NCBI RefSeq assembly: GCF_949987535.1
Contig: NC_080075.1
Location: 38,066,269 to 38,130,268, forward strand
DNA length: 64,000 bases
Source of the DNA: Balaenoptera acutorostrata
Taxonomy: Eukaryota > Chordata > Mammalia > Artiodactyla > Balaenopteridae
Direction: 5' to 3'
The notes beneath the pieces are model-generated. The model saw only the letters and a list, made by a program, of their open reading frames with translations, was not told the origin of the DNA and made no database searches. Both the position numbers and the translations under genes were made by a program. Positions 12,100 to 24,074 of this stretch are shown here, piece by piece (position 1 is the stretch's first letter; each line of letters begins with the position of its first letter).

Positions 12100-12215
12100 A
12101 AAGCCCAGAGAAAGGCACACACCACTCTACGCTCCACTTGCCATTCTTCCCCAGGCCTAGCACACACTTGGCACTCACTGAATGCATTTTGGAAAATAAA
12201 TGAGTAGCACATAAA
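12100..12215 (+). mobile_element. L2 3' tail
   Basis: The order 'ggcctagcacacacttggca', 'ctcactgaatgcattttgg', 'aaaataaatgag' resembles the L2 terminal segment. Confidence 0.45.
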
Positions 12216-13659
12216 CACGCAAATCTGCTACTTGGTTGATTTTGTGAGATGGGTCGTAAGGCACCATTTGCACCCTCTTGCCTTGGCTACTTTATGACCA
12301 ATGGTCGTATGTGCAAAGTGACCAGATGACTTTCATAAGGATGGCCAATGGCTATGAGAAGCATGTGGTCATACCCAAAGAACTGAATTCCAGCTTCGTT
12401 AACATCTCCTCTCACTGAGTTATTCTTTCCTAGACAAGTTTGAATCTTAGGCAATGTTATGACACCAACAAAAGTAGGAAGCCACTGTCAAATATCTTAT
12501 CAACATCATTACTCAAAATAATAAGTGCAAAACCATCAGGTAAAGCATAGCAGAGAACAAGAGGGACATGGAGAAACGTGGAGCATTTAAATCAGACCTT
12601 GAAAACCAGCAGCCCAAGAATCTGACCTGACAACATGTATTGTTTGGCCTGCACAATAGTGACCCATGTATTGATTCTAATTTTTTAAATTAGCGGCTGA
12701 TATATAAAAGTTGAGATATTTCATATGAACTCAGATCTCCAATTTTTCATTAAAATGTTATACTGTGTGGCAAGGTCGAGCCACATTTCCTTCGAGGCCC
12801 TGGCTTCCCTTTAGCAGGAGTTCCAACGCTCTCAGCACATGTTCTGCTTCTGAAATGTACAGTATCTCTCTAGTCCCTATTTTAAAAAATTGAACTTGCA
12901 ACTTCTAATTTTAAGTGTATTTTCTGAGACACCATACAAAGCAAAATCCAGAATAGTGTTCTAGAACTAACATGGTAAAAAATCTCAAACCATGGAAATG
13001 CAAAACTTATGAGTAAGAACAGAGAAGTTTTAGATTTTAGAGCAAGGATGAAATAGCTAATGTGTTAATTTTGTCACATCTTTCACAAGTGGAACCTTCA
13101 GCCATGCTAAATCACAGAGATAAATTTAGAATCATTCAAAGCCAATAGGATTATTAGTTCCTACATAAGAAAAGCAGGACTAATAACCTCCTGCCTATGT
13201 AGAAATCAGTTCTCTGGCCTATGTCTGCTATTCTAAACTGTAGTTGCAAAATTCCTACTGTGGATACATCATAACTAGGAACTGGACGTGGCCCAAGCTA
13301 TGAACCAAAAATTGGAAGAGATCACACTAATTTGTGAAACCCCGTACGGAACCAAAACCAAACATTATTTTTTCTAAATTGTGGACTCACCCAAAAAGAT
13401 TTCTATGAAAACCAATAAAATCCTATTAAACTCATATGATCTATAATTGAATGTTTTCTAAAACGATTTACGATTTAGAAAACCAATGTTTTCTAAAACG
13501 ATTGAACCAGAACTTTAGAATATTATCTAAACCAAACCAGCATTTTTTCTGTTTGCATCTCTTCTGATAATTATCTTTAAAAGCCTTCATATTTTAGTTC
13601 TGGTTATTGTGCATATCAAAAGCACAGGAAACATATTTCAATCAACTATTAACTCTTTT
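12216..13659. other. AT-rich low-copy sequence with a local 19-bp duplication
   Basis: No gene is recognised. The 19-mer aatgttttctaaaacgatt occurs twice, at 13450-13468 and 13485-13503, with a 35-bp offset. The rest has no repeat that I can name. Confidence 0.5.
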
Positions 13660-14125
13660 CAATTCTGACAGGCACTGCTAGTCGCCAACCAAATATCCAT
13701 TCCATCCTACTTCTCTAACAAAACCTTGATTTAGTCAAGAAGACAATATTCCAACTTCCCTTTCCTAGCTTCCCTTGGAACTAAGTGTGGCCACCTGTCT
13801 AAGTTTCAAACTATGAGATTTAAGCAGAAGTTGAGTGGAACTTCCAGGAAACTTTTTTGCCATGGACCAATTCTATATTCTTCCATCTTGAAATTCAAGT
13901 GTATGGTTAGAGCTCTAGTACCTTAAGACAAATTTTAGGATGGGAGCTATGCACTAAGGATGACAAAACAGAAATCAGGAGATAGAGTTATTGTTGACAT
14001 CCTAAAGGTGCATCCCAGCTCAGATTTCTTTCACATGAGAGCTCCATAAAGCTTTACTGTGTATGAGTCATTGTTTCGAGGATTTTCTGTTATATGTAGC
14101 TAGCTAAACTTTATCCTAACTTATA
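13660..14125 (+). mobile_element. ancient MaLR/ERVL-like LTR
   Basis: The block order resembles an old MLT1-type LTR in + orientation: 'tagcttcccttggaactaag', 'gtggccacctgtctaagttt', 'gaacttccaggaaac', and a 3' 'gattttctgttatatgtagc'. Confidence 0.4.
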
Positions 14126-14159
14126 AAGAAAGTATGCTAACATTACAGAAAACAACTCA

Positions 14160-14440
14160 GTACATCATTTTATTCAACAAACATTCACTTAATATCTACT
14201 CTGCATCAAACATTGCATTAAGGATACTGATATATTTCCTGCTGTCATGGAACACAGAAGAAAGAAAACTTGGCTAGGCAACTACATTCCAGACCTAACC
14301 CTACTATTAACTAATGAAGTCTTTGAACTTGGAGAAGCCACTTCACTTCTCTGAGCACCAGGGCCTTCATATGTAATATGATGTGGCCTGACTGTCTTTT
14401 CTAAGGTCATTTCCAGCTCTTCCATCACATGATTCAGTGG
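14160..14440 (+). mobile_element. ancient repeat fragment plus MIR relic
   Basis: 14165-14262 belongs to the 'attcaacaaacattcactta' fragment group. 14265-14430 shows a diverged MIR core ('cttggagaagccacttcact', 'tctctgagcaccagggcctt'). Confidence 0.45.
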
Positions 14441-14882
14441 GTGTCCATAGAAAATTGATTTTTTTCCTCACCATCCATAGAGCCCTACCCCACCCTTAGT
14501 CCCCAGAGGCCAGTAATATGGTCCTAATTGACCCTCTCCAACCACAGTTGATAAGACCAAAGCTAGACAATCAGATTATCCCTTCTGGGAATCTGAATTT
14601 GAAATATTGTGTTACTGAGTCAGTTACATGGTACCAGGCACTTGAACTGAAAGGTCATGTGGAATGTGGGTAAAGTGAGGGACATAGCAAACCAGCATCC
14701 TGTGTGAGCCAATGTTTGGGGAGTAGAGACACATGAGAAGTAGGGAAGGTTGCCTGCATAATGGAGCAAGAACACACAAAGAAGGAAAATCCAACGGTGC
14801 CAAACTGGCAGCCCAGTGGGGCGGAGATAGTCCGTAGTTGGATTTTCATTTGAACCATAACATTTAAAAATTTTGGATCATT
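14441..14882. other. LTR-like fragment and low-copy sequence
   Basis: 14520-14615 shares the 'agacaatcagattatccctt' block with 10560-10600. The rest is unassigned. Confidence 0.35.
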
Positions 14883-15244
14883 TGTCAAGATTTTTTTTTT
14901 TTAAGAGAAAAGTTTTAGTTTTTTGTTTGTTTTTTTTTTAATTTTTTATTTATTTGTTTATTTATTTTTGGCTGTGTTGGGTCTTCGTTTCTGTGCGAGG
15001 GCTTTCTCTAGTTGTGGCAAGCGGGGACCACTCTTCATTGCGGTGCGCGGGCCTCTCACTATCGCGGCCTCTCTTGTTGCGGAGCACAGGCTCCAGACGC
15101 GCAGGCTCAGTAATTGTGGCTCACGGGCCTAGTTGCTCCGCGGCATGTGGGATCTTCCCAAACCAGGACTTGAACCTGAGTCCCCTGCATTGGCAGGCAG
15201 ATTCTCAACCACTGTGACACCAGGGAAGCCCTGTCAAGATTTTT
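14883..15244 (-). mobile_element. CHR-type SINE with 13-bp target duplication
   Basis: The SINE is in - orientation with its head at 15231. A perfect duplication, tgtcaagattttt, flanks it at 14883-14895 and 15232-15244. The tail side (14896-14965) is unusually long and mixed: a poly-T, then 'aagagaaaagttttag', then another T-run. Confidence 0.92.
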
Positions 15245-15740
15245 AAAAGAAGAAATTTTGCATAAAGTTTTAAATTTCCAGCATCTCTGAATTCTTGAAA
15301 GGTCTGACGACACTAGACTTTCTTTTTTGCATGGCCATGGGACACTGGAGCAGGGTTGTCTAAACAAGATGAGTTATGTCAGTGCCCACCCCTCCCCATT
15401 ATCTAGCACCAGTGCTCTGCATTCATTTCCCCTCCCTATAGGGCTCTTGTTGGTATTTGAGTTTGAGGCCCTGCCCCAGGCAGTGTAGACACATGAGAAA
15501 GTGACAGGCTCAGCCATGATCGTCTAATTTCAGTGTCCCCTGTGTAGTCCCAGCTCTGCTTTAGTAACTATCCTAGAATAGTTGTTAGATTCCAGAGCCA
15601 GTGGTAAGGAAAGCCAAGAAACAGCACGACTAACATATTAGAACACCCAAAGGCTCAAGAATTGTCAGAATCAGGTACTTCTAGAAGTGGAAGGTTAAGG
15701 TAAGACTAATAAGAATACAGATTAAAAGCAGTTGAAGGAG
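15245..15740. other. low-copy sequence
   Basis: No gene or repeat is recognised. Confidence 0.4.
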
Positions 15741-18600
15741 ACTTCCACTTAGGCCAAGATGGAGCAGCAGGGACCAGTTTTACTCCCTTACCGGACACAA
15801 TTTATAAAATAGACAAAATATATGAAACAATTGTTCTCAAGACATTGGATATTAGGCAACATAGTACAGCCATCCCTGAGAGACAGAAAATAAACATAAG
15901 CTCCATGATTGTCCCAGCTTACTATCTTGAGATAGTTTTTATTTCCACCCCCAAATTGGCCAGAACACACATTATTATTTCATGCACACAGATCATTTAC
16001 CAAAATAGTCCCTATTCTGGGCCATAAAACAAGTCTCAATAAATTTAAAAGGACTCAAGTCGTACAAAGTATGTTCTGAGACCAAAAGTAAATAACAACA
16101 GAAATCAATAAGAAAAATATATCTCAAAACTCCCAAATGTTTGAAAACAAAATAACACACTTCTTAACTCATGAGTCAAAGAAGAAATCAAGAGTAATTA
16201 GAAAGTATTTGAACTGAAAGAAAATGAAAACACAATACATCAAAATTTGTGGGTACAACTAAAGCAGAACTTAGAGGGAAATCTATAGCACTAAACACTT
16301 AAGTTAGGAAAAATAAAAAAGAAGAAAGTCTCAAGTCAATGACCTCAGCTTCCTTCCAACTTAAGAAACCAGAAAAAGAAGAGCAAATGAAACCGAAAGT
16401 AAAGATAAGAAAGGAAATAAAAATAATAATACCAAAAACTTAAGGAAATAATACTAATTCTATACAGACTTTTCCAGAAAATTAAAGAGGAGGTAAGGAG
16501 TCCTATGAGGGCAGTATTCAATGATACCAAACCAGACAAAGGCATTGCATGGAAAGAAAACTACACATCAATACTCCTCATGAACATAAATGCAGATTTC
16601 TGTTTTTTAAATTGAGGTATAATTGATATACAATATTATATTAATTTCAGGTGTACAACATAGTGATTAGACATTTGTAGATGTAAATTTCTTAAAACAA
16701 ATAACCAAGTAGGTATTATCCCAGGATTATAAGGCTGATTTAACATTTGAAAATCAATAAATTTAATTCACTATGTCAACAAATTAAAAAAGAAAAACCA
16801 TGTGACACCTCAATAGATACAAAAAAGAATTTAAAAAATCTAACTTTCCTGATAAAAACCTTCAACAAAGTAAGAACATTTGGGAACTTCTGCAACCTGA
16901 TAAAGAATATCTAGGAAAACCTACAGCCAACATCATACTTAGTGGTGAAAGACTGATTGCTTTCCCCCTAACATCAGAATGAGGAAAGGATGTCTGCTCT
17001 CATCACATATATCCAACATTGAACTGAAGGCTCTAGCCACTGCAATAGGCAAGACAAAGAAACAAAGTCGTCCAGATTGGAAAAGAAGAAGTAAAAGTGT
17101 CTTTATTCACAGATGATGTGATTATCTATGTAGAAAATCCTATGCAACCTACAAAAAAACTACTAGAATTAATAAATGAGTTTTGTAAAGTTTCAGTATA
17201 TAAGAGTAATAATGTAAAAAAATCAAAGTACATTACTATATACCAGCAACAAATGATAGGAAATAGAATTTAAAATATTCAATAGCATTTAAAAATACGA
17301 AATACTTAGGGATAAATCTGACAAAAAATATGTAAATCTTGTATAATGAAAACTTAAAAACATTGCAGAGAGAAATAAACAATATTTAAATATATATATA
17401 TATAATAAAAGTACTGTTTTCTTGGGTTGGAATGCTCAATGTTGCTAAAATGTAAATTTTCCACAATTTGATCTATAGATGCAATATAATTTCAGCCAAA
17501 ATCCCAGTGAGCTTTTTACTTATACATTATATTGTTAATTTTCACATTGACAAGCTGATTCTAGAATCCATTTGAAAATGAAAAGGACCTAAAATAGCCA
17601 ATTCAATTTTGAAAAAGAAGAATAAAAGTAGAGGACTTACACTACCCAACTTCAAGACTTACTATAAAGCTACAATAATCAAGACAATGTGGTACTGAAT
17701 TCAAGATAAACAAATAGAATAATGAGTTAGAATGGAGAATACAGAAATAAATCCTTGCAAAAGTGCAAAGGCAATTTGATGGGAAAGCATAGTCTTTTTG
17801 ACAAATGGTGCTGGATATCCATTTACAAAATTGGATATCCATTTACAAAACCAGAAGTTTGATCCATACCTCACACCATATTTTTAAAATTAACTCAAAA
17901 TGGATCACAGACCTAAATTTAAAACCTAAAAGTATAAAACTCCTAGAAGAAAACAGGAGAAGGTCTTTGTGACCTTAGATTAAGCAAGATTTCTTAGGTA
18001 CAACATCAAAAGATCAATGAATAAAAGAAAAAAATAGATAAATTGGATGTCATCAAAATTAAGAACATTTGCTCTTTGAAAAACATTGTTAAGAAAATGA
18101 AAAGACAAGCTACAGACTGGGAATATATATATATATATATGCAAGTCACATATTTGATAAAGGATTTGCATCCAAACTATGAGAAGAAATCTTAAATGGG
18201 CAAGAGATTTGAACAGACAGTTCACCAAAGAGGATATACACATGGCAAATAAGCATATGCAAAGGTGCTCAGCATTATTAGCCATTCAGAAATGCAAATT
18301 AAAACCAGAGTGAGATACCAGTACACACTTATTATAATGTCTAAAATTTAAATGACCGAATCATGTGTTGACAAGGATGTTGAGCGACTGGAATTTTCTT
18401 ATCCATTGCTGGTGGGAATATAACAGATACAGCCACTTTGGGAAACACTCCTAGGTGTTAACCCAAGTAAAAAGAAAAACTATGTATACACAGCAACTTG
18501 CCTATGAATGTTCATAACAACTTTATTTGTAATAACCAAAACCTAGAAACAATCCAAATGTCCATCAACAAGTGAATAAATTGTGACCTACTGATACAGA
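15741..18600 (+). mobile_element. decayed LINE-1 with ORF2 relic
   Basis: An L1 in sense orientation. It begins with an L1 5'-like 'ggccaagatggagcagcagg' at about 15752 and continues through ORF2 pieces: 'aagcagaacttagagggaaa' near 16263, and a reverse-transcriptase core near 17103 where the DNA reads Leu-Phe-Thr-Asp-Asp-Val-Ile. That is the FADD-type catalytic aspartate pair with Ala replaced by Thr. The 3' part (18480-18600) has the common 'ttcataacaactttatttgt' block. Stops and frameshifts are frequent, and a 20-bp tandem duplication at 17811-17850 adds another frame change. The copy is far below 6 kb and cannot be active. Confidence 0.88.
16605..16690 (+). mobile_element. foreign L1 3'-UTR-like fragment inside the L1
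   Basis: The block 'ttgaggtataattgatatac' with 'ttcaggtgtacaacatagtg' belongs to an L1 3' UTR but sits within the ORF2 region of the host L1. It is either a small secondary insertion or the mark of an internal rearrangement. Confidence 0.5.
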
Positions 18601-18994
18601 AAAGGTGCTTGAACAGGGAGCTGGGGAGCATTATTGGAAAAATAGAGAAATGATCATGTTCTTTAGGGAGAAGTCGTTAGAAAATGTCCCAAATTTAAAT
18701 TGCCCAAGAAGTAGCAATATAAGCCTATTATTAGGTTATGCAAAGATAAATATTAAAAGAACCAGCTGAAAAAATTGGAAGTGGTTGCCTCTTGGGAAGA
18801 GAAAATGGGGAGGGATGAGAAAATTGCAGTAGCAACAAGTCTAGGAGAAGCAAGTGAGTCTTTAAATTATGTGCCCCTGTAACTTTTATAAAAATTGGGT
18901 GGGGGGGTGGGGAGTGAAGGAAATTCAGTTAAAGCTGAATAAAACTCTTGGAAAGTCAATGGATAGGACGGCCACATGTCCCTGTTTGCCAAAG
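18601..18994 (+). other. probable L1-derived tail, G-run at 18897
   Basis: The text 'gtggttgcctcttgggaaga' resembles a common L1M 3' segment, but the boundary with the preceding element is unclear. A run of G with one T lies at 18897-18909. Confidence 0.35.
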
Positions 18995-20010
18995 ACATGC
19001 AAGGTTTTCAGCTGTTAAGAGGGCTGTCTCTTACCCTCCAAATATCTCAGTGTCTCTAATTTGATAATGGACGTGTTGGGCTGACACCTCCTGAACCCAA
19101 TGATGGACATTAACATCACCTTAACACGAGACAGGGTGTCTTCCTCCTGTGATGCCACAGGAAGTGCACAGCACCACCTGTGAAATATCCTTGCCTCCCC
19201 GTTAAAAAAGAAAAAGAAGTGGAATCTAATCAAGTCTCAGGTTTCTCAAAATTCACATTTGGGGACACATAATTCTTTCTTGTGTGTATAGGATGTTTAG
19301 CAGTTTCCCTAGCCTCTACCCACTCGATGCAAATAGCACTACCACGGAGTTGTGACAATCAATATGTCTCTACACACTACCAAATGGGGGTGGGGGAGTG
19401 CGGAGATCTCCCCCAGGTGAGAACCACTGCTCTACATCTAAGCGCCAACTTCCAGGAAATGGGATGGAGAAATATGTTAAAGGGCACCAGCAGGATACAA
19501 TCCGAATGCAGAATGTGGGAAATTCGAAAGGACAGATGACCCAGTTTTTTCAACAAACATAAAGCCTGGGGAAAGTATGGAAGGGGAGACTGTTACAGTG
19601 CAAAAGCCCTTTTTAAAAAAATCAACAAATGCAATGTGTGGACCCTGTTTGGATCCTGATTTAAACAAGCTGCAAATAGACCTGTATGACACAATTGGAG
19701 AATACTGAATTCGGGCTACACGTTATGACACTGAGATGTTGTTCATTTTGCAGGTGTGATAATGGTACAGTGGTTATGTTATTTTTTTTAAAGTTTTCTG
19801 TTACAGATACACACGGCTGTATTAATGGATCAAACGACATGATGTCTGGTTGCAAAGGGGCATGTAATGGATCAGATCAAACAAGAACATCAGACCATGA
19901 ATGGTTACTGCAACTCACTGATGGGTACCTGGGCATTCATTATACTTGCCTCTCTCCTTTTGTGTATGTTTGAAACTTTCCATAATAAAAACTTAAATGA
20001 AAGAAAGAAA
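18995..20010 (+). mobile_element. L1M 3' UTR interrupted by a DNA transposon
   Basis: Both sides of 19238-19436 read as one L1MC/MD-like 3' UTR in + orientation. It ends with 'gtttgaaactttccataata' and 'aaaacttaaatg' near 19970-20000. Its left part ends in 'gaagtggaatctaatcaagt' and its right part resumes with 'ctctacatctaagcgccaac'. Confidence 0.6.
19238..19436 (-). mobile_element. MER5A-like hAT transposon
   Basis: Terminal sequences 'caggtttctcaa' and 'gagaaccactgctc' form imperfect inverted repeats. Internal blocks 'aggatgtttagcagtttccc', 'tagcctctacccactcgatg' and 'gagttgtgacaatcaatatg' fit the MER5A consensus in reverse. It is non-autonomous and has no transposase frame. Confidence 0.8.
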
Positions 20011-21714
20011 GTCCAAGAAATTAAAAATAAAGCGTGGCTTACTATAAGCATATGGGCTGGGGGTCCAGAGCTTGGGGATTTATTCCTGTTGCTCCACTAA
20101 CCAATCTGCTCATTTTAGCGGGGGAGTCACTTCTCTGGCCTGTAGAATCAGCGTCTTGAGTTATAATACATTTGTGAGGTTTTCAACGATTCCACAACAT
20201 GCCTTGAAAAGTGAGTTGAACAGTGTCCCTGAGGACCAGCAATTTCAAAAGTCTGAATTTGTGGTGGATACGCTGGGGGGTGTTCTGGCCCAGGGCTCCC
20301 AGATTCCCTCCACGGCCCCTCAACTAGTTTAGAAGTAACAAGATCAGCTGTGCTAGAACATTCTGAATTAGAAAGTGCCTGCTGAAAAAAGCTTGCGTCA
20401 AATCCCTCTTTGAGCGGGCTGTGGCTGTAGTTTGAGTAACTTGTCAGGAAAGTGTGAATTACAAGTCAGTATTACAAAAGTGTTTATTTTCAGCCTTTCC
20501 AAAGAACAGTGAGAAAGAGGGAAGCATGCATAATAAAGCAGCCGGGCATCTGAGGCGAAAGTTTGCTTTTTCTTATCCTCTCCCTCCCAACCTCACCTCT
20601 CACCAGAGTCTACAGGTATCCCTTTCCTGTGACCTTAAAAGCAGCGAACAGGAAGAGGGCAGGTGGAGAGGCAGGGAGGAAGGAGGTACCATCACTCACA
20701 GTCAGGGGGTGCAAAGGAACAACTCATGTCCTGTTTTCCCATCCCCCTGCCGAGCCCTCCTGCCACGAACGCAATGATTAATGTAGGACTGACTGCCAAA
20801 CGCCACAAAGGAAACCCTTAGAGAGAGCTCCCTGAATTCAACACCCCTGAATACAGCATCCAAAGGATCTCTACCCTTGCTTTGAAGAAGGCAGAAAACA
20901 TGCCTTGTCACCATATGTAGAGCATCGCCCACGATGAAAGAAAGGGGGGAACTCACACCGGTTTCCTCCCCTGCACCCCTTCCCTGGGCCCCAGCTGAAA
21001 CCTCAGCTCCTTTCCCTCAACCTATCAGAAGGGCCCGCCAACAGTTTTCGGCCTCCAGAGTGACCTTCCACCGACGCAAACCTGCCCAAGCCACTCATGC
21101 TCCTCTTCAAGATGTTTTCACATACCTCATCTCTGTGGGCTTAAAATCCAGACCTCCAGTAGAGGCAGTGAGTGCTAGTGATTTAAAAGCTCCCTTAGAC
21201 ATCGAAGGAGCCACAGGACTTCCCTGGATAAACCAGAATGAGCTTCTTTATAATATTCATATGCCAGGCCCAGGTGCAGAACAAAGGAATCTCACCCAGA
21301 TACGCGGCTCTTGGCTTTAAGCCTGGACTTAATGGCCTCTCCCACTCTGTACCTTTCCAGTCTCCCCAGACGTCTTTGGTTACCACATGGCAGTCTCCCT
21401 GCCCTGCAGAGAGTGCTGTGGGAAGGGCAGCCCCAGAGAGTGGGGGATGCAGGGGATGGAGCAGCTTCAGGAGGGATAGAGGGTTTATTCCAAAAGTCTT
21501 GTCCACCTGTATCGTCAATCAAAGCAGCCCAGAGGCAGAGGCAAACAAGGACCCTGAAGGGTAGAGAGAGCCCCAGGGAGCCAGCAGAAGATGAACCAGA
21601 TCCATTCTGGAGAAGAAGCATAAGCACCTGAGGAGGCTTCACAAACACATGTTTAATTTCACCAGTAGCACAGGAATAAATTCTCCTGAGAAAATACTTA
21701 AGCTATTTCAGATT
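20011..21714. other. low-copy, moderately GC-rich sequence
   Basis: About 1.7 kb with no repeat that I can name. Several overlapping frames of about 100-128 codons occur on both strands between 20934 and 21650. Their overlap in all frames points to low stop density from base composition, not to a gene, and no splice or family signal selects one of them. Confidence 0.45.
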
Positions 21715-22060
21715 AAGCTACTGCATTGGTTAGGATGTATTTAATTGTATCAGAATGCCTGCCTAACAGTGGTTTAAGCAATAAAGACATTTAAATATCT
21801 CAGGTCACAATAAGTTTGAAGAAGAAGAATATCTGCTTTGGAACAGTGAGATGTCAGGATGCTGGACTGAACTCTACCATTCTCCTGGCCTCTCGCTCAT
21901 GGTCATAAGATGGTTGCCATAGCTCCATGCATCACATTTTCAAAGAACATCACCCTAAGACAGAAAGGAGGTGCAGAGGCAGAGCTCTGCATCCACTATA
22001 CTCTCTTTGTTATTAGAGCAAAAAAATACTTCTAGAAGTAAACAGTGGACTAGGTCGCAT
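21715..22060 (+). mobile_element. ancient interspersed repeat, family A copy 2
   Basis: The blocks 'gcattggttaggatgtattt', 'aacagtggtttaagcaataa' and 'ggtcataagatggttgccat' match in order the copies at 3785, 57105 and 63790. Confidence 0.45.
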
Positions 22061-22730
22061 GGTTACTCCTAAAAAACATCACAGGCAAAGACAACGAGTC
22101 TAAGTGTACTTGGCTTAGATCAGCCATGCCTGGACCTACCTTCTCTGAGTACAGTGCTGCCCTTTGATACTTGAACAAAATTTGAATTGTTAGTATGAAA
22201 GGGTGGAAGAGGGTGGGAAATGCCTGCTATTAGGCAACCACTGGTGTCTACCACAGCTAAAGTCCCCTTGGACCCTCATCCCCTTTGACTGCCTCCTCCC
22301 ACCTCCCCAGTGCAAACCACTATTATCATTCCAGACCTTACACACATGTACATATATGTATACACCACACACCATAATAGACAGTAGAGTTGGAGCATTT
22401 AACAGACTTACAGCAGCGTGTGTGTGTGTGTGTACAAACACACCATCCTACTCTAGACATCTTTCTGCAATCTGCTTCATCATTCAACGATAACGTCTCA
22501 GAGATCCACCCACGCCAATACTAATTAATCTCTTCCGTCCTTGCAACTGCTACATTGTGTTCCCTAGAGTGGACGTGTCACTGTTCACTTAGATACTTCC
22601 CTGTTGAGAGTCTCTTGGTTATTTTTAGAGCAGCTTCTACTTGCTTCTGTGCATACAGGCACTGGGTGTTCTCCATGTGGCCCTCCAGCTCCTTTCCCTG
22701 CTCCGTGTTCAAATTGCTGACTGCTATAAA
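22061..22730. other. unassigned sequence with a (GT)n run
   Basis: A short (GT)8-type run lies at 22418-22432. Blocks near 22450-22620 ('tctttctgcaatctgcttca', 'tacattgtgttccctagagt') resemble an old L1 3' region, but I cannot place boundaries. Confidence 0.35.
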
Positions 22731-22734
22731 TACA

Positions 22735-23045
22735 TGAGCTGGCCCTCTGGCATCTGGTTGGGTGAAACCTATATGAGAGGCCCGAAACCAGAGGGTGCAA
22801 AAGAGAGGAGCTGGGGTGTTTATTCCCCTCGGTCACTTCCTGCCAAGCTGCAGGTTGGCAGGGGCTATGTTCTTCTACCCAAGGCCACAGCTCCTGTCAA
22901 GGGACATGTCCTACAGCTAAAGTTCTCAGGGGTCCCGGTGTCCGCTCTTGTCCCCTTGCTGCTTCCGGCCCCAGGTGGTAGCATTTCTCCCTTCTGTGGA
23001 CCATCCCTCTCCAGGGGCTGTCTGTTTCCTGGATTCTGACTGATA
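22735..23045 (+). mobile_element. possible ancient LTR-type repeat
   Basis: The end 'ctgtttcctggattctgact / gatag' and the preceding CT-rich blocks resemble the 3' part of an old LTR. The assignment is weak. Confidence 0.3.
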
Positions 23046-23604
23046 GAGATCATTACATTCACTAAAAAGAGCAAGAACAATGAAGACCGGAACCTTTCAA
23101 TACAAGGTCCATTTGTCCCCCAGTCTGACTCACTGTTTCTCCCAGCATCTCCCCTTTCCAGCTCCTGCTTTCATCTCCTCTCCATCACTGGGTCCTTGTA
23201 AGCAGCAGCCCAGATGACCCCCAGCCCTAGATCCGCCTGGCCCCTGGATACCACTATCTTAGCACACTGGCTCCTCATCCGGACTGACCTGTCCTTCCTT
23301 GTGTGGGAACCCACGGAGATCTTTAATTGGTTGTTGCCAAATGAGAGAAAATACTCACGGTTCTCACGGTGCAGGACCAGGAAAATGTATGCGATGCACG
23401 ACGGCGGGAACATCTCCTCCCCCTACTGCCCCCTCCCGCCACTGCCCCCGCCCCAGCCAGCCCCAGGGCCATGACAAGAAACCAAACGCTCCCTCTCAGG
23501 GCTCTGGGCTCTCCAGTACTTCACCTCTTGCCTCCTCTTAAACTCAACACCAAGTTCTCTGCTTCAAACCCTAAGATGAATTTAACAACCAGTTAACAAG
23601 TTTC
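23046..23604. other. low-copy, C-rich sequence
   Basis: A pyrimidine-rich, CpG-poor block around 23400-23520. No gene is recognised despite short frames on both strands. Confidence 0.4.
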
Positions 23605-23880
23605 AGCACAGCAGTTACGAATACGGGCTGTGAAGGCAGATAAATCAATGTTCAAATTCCAACTCCACCACTCAACAGCTGAGAGGCCGCATGACAGTTC
23701 TTTAACTGCTCTGTGCCTCTGTTTTCTCACTGTAAAATTGAAATAACCATATTACTTACCTCATAGGGTTGTTTTAAAGATCACATACGATCTATCTAAA
23801 AATGTATCTGAAAGACCTCAACACAGAGCCTAGTCAAGAGAGAGCCCTCCGTGCATGGTAATAGATATGACTCCTCGACA
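23605..23880 (+). mobile_element. MIR, nearly full length
   Basis: It begins at the tRNA-like head ('gcagttacgaatacgggctg') and runs through 'cctctgttttctcactgtaa' and 'acctcatagggttgttttaa' to 'acacagagcctag'. Confidence 0.85.
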
Positions 23881-24074
23881 CTATATATGTTTGCAGTAGG
23901 AGGAAAAATAAGCCATGGCCCTACCTTCAAGGAGCCTGCAATCTGCTTTGTAGGACACAAAGAACATTCTCGTAATCATGAACAACACAGATGACCCTCT
24001 GTTCAAATGGCAAATTATCTGGTATAAGTTCCAGTGCAATAGTAGTCAGGTGATCCTTTCACATATCTGACTTT

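Noticed and set aside
17100..17135. Reverse transcriptase active-site text as evidence for a functional gene
   Set aside because: It belongs to a decayed LINE-1 with many stops and deletions. It is annotated only as a relic.
20934..21650. Cluster of 106-128 codon frames on both strands
   Set aside because: They overlap in nearly every frame, which reflects stop-poor base composition. None shows a family or splice signal.
22418..22432. (GT)n run as Z-DNA or regulatory element
   Set aside because: Too short and of a kind found everywhere. The longer runs at 56.8 kb and (GA)n at 53.65 kb are likewise ordinary.
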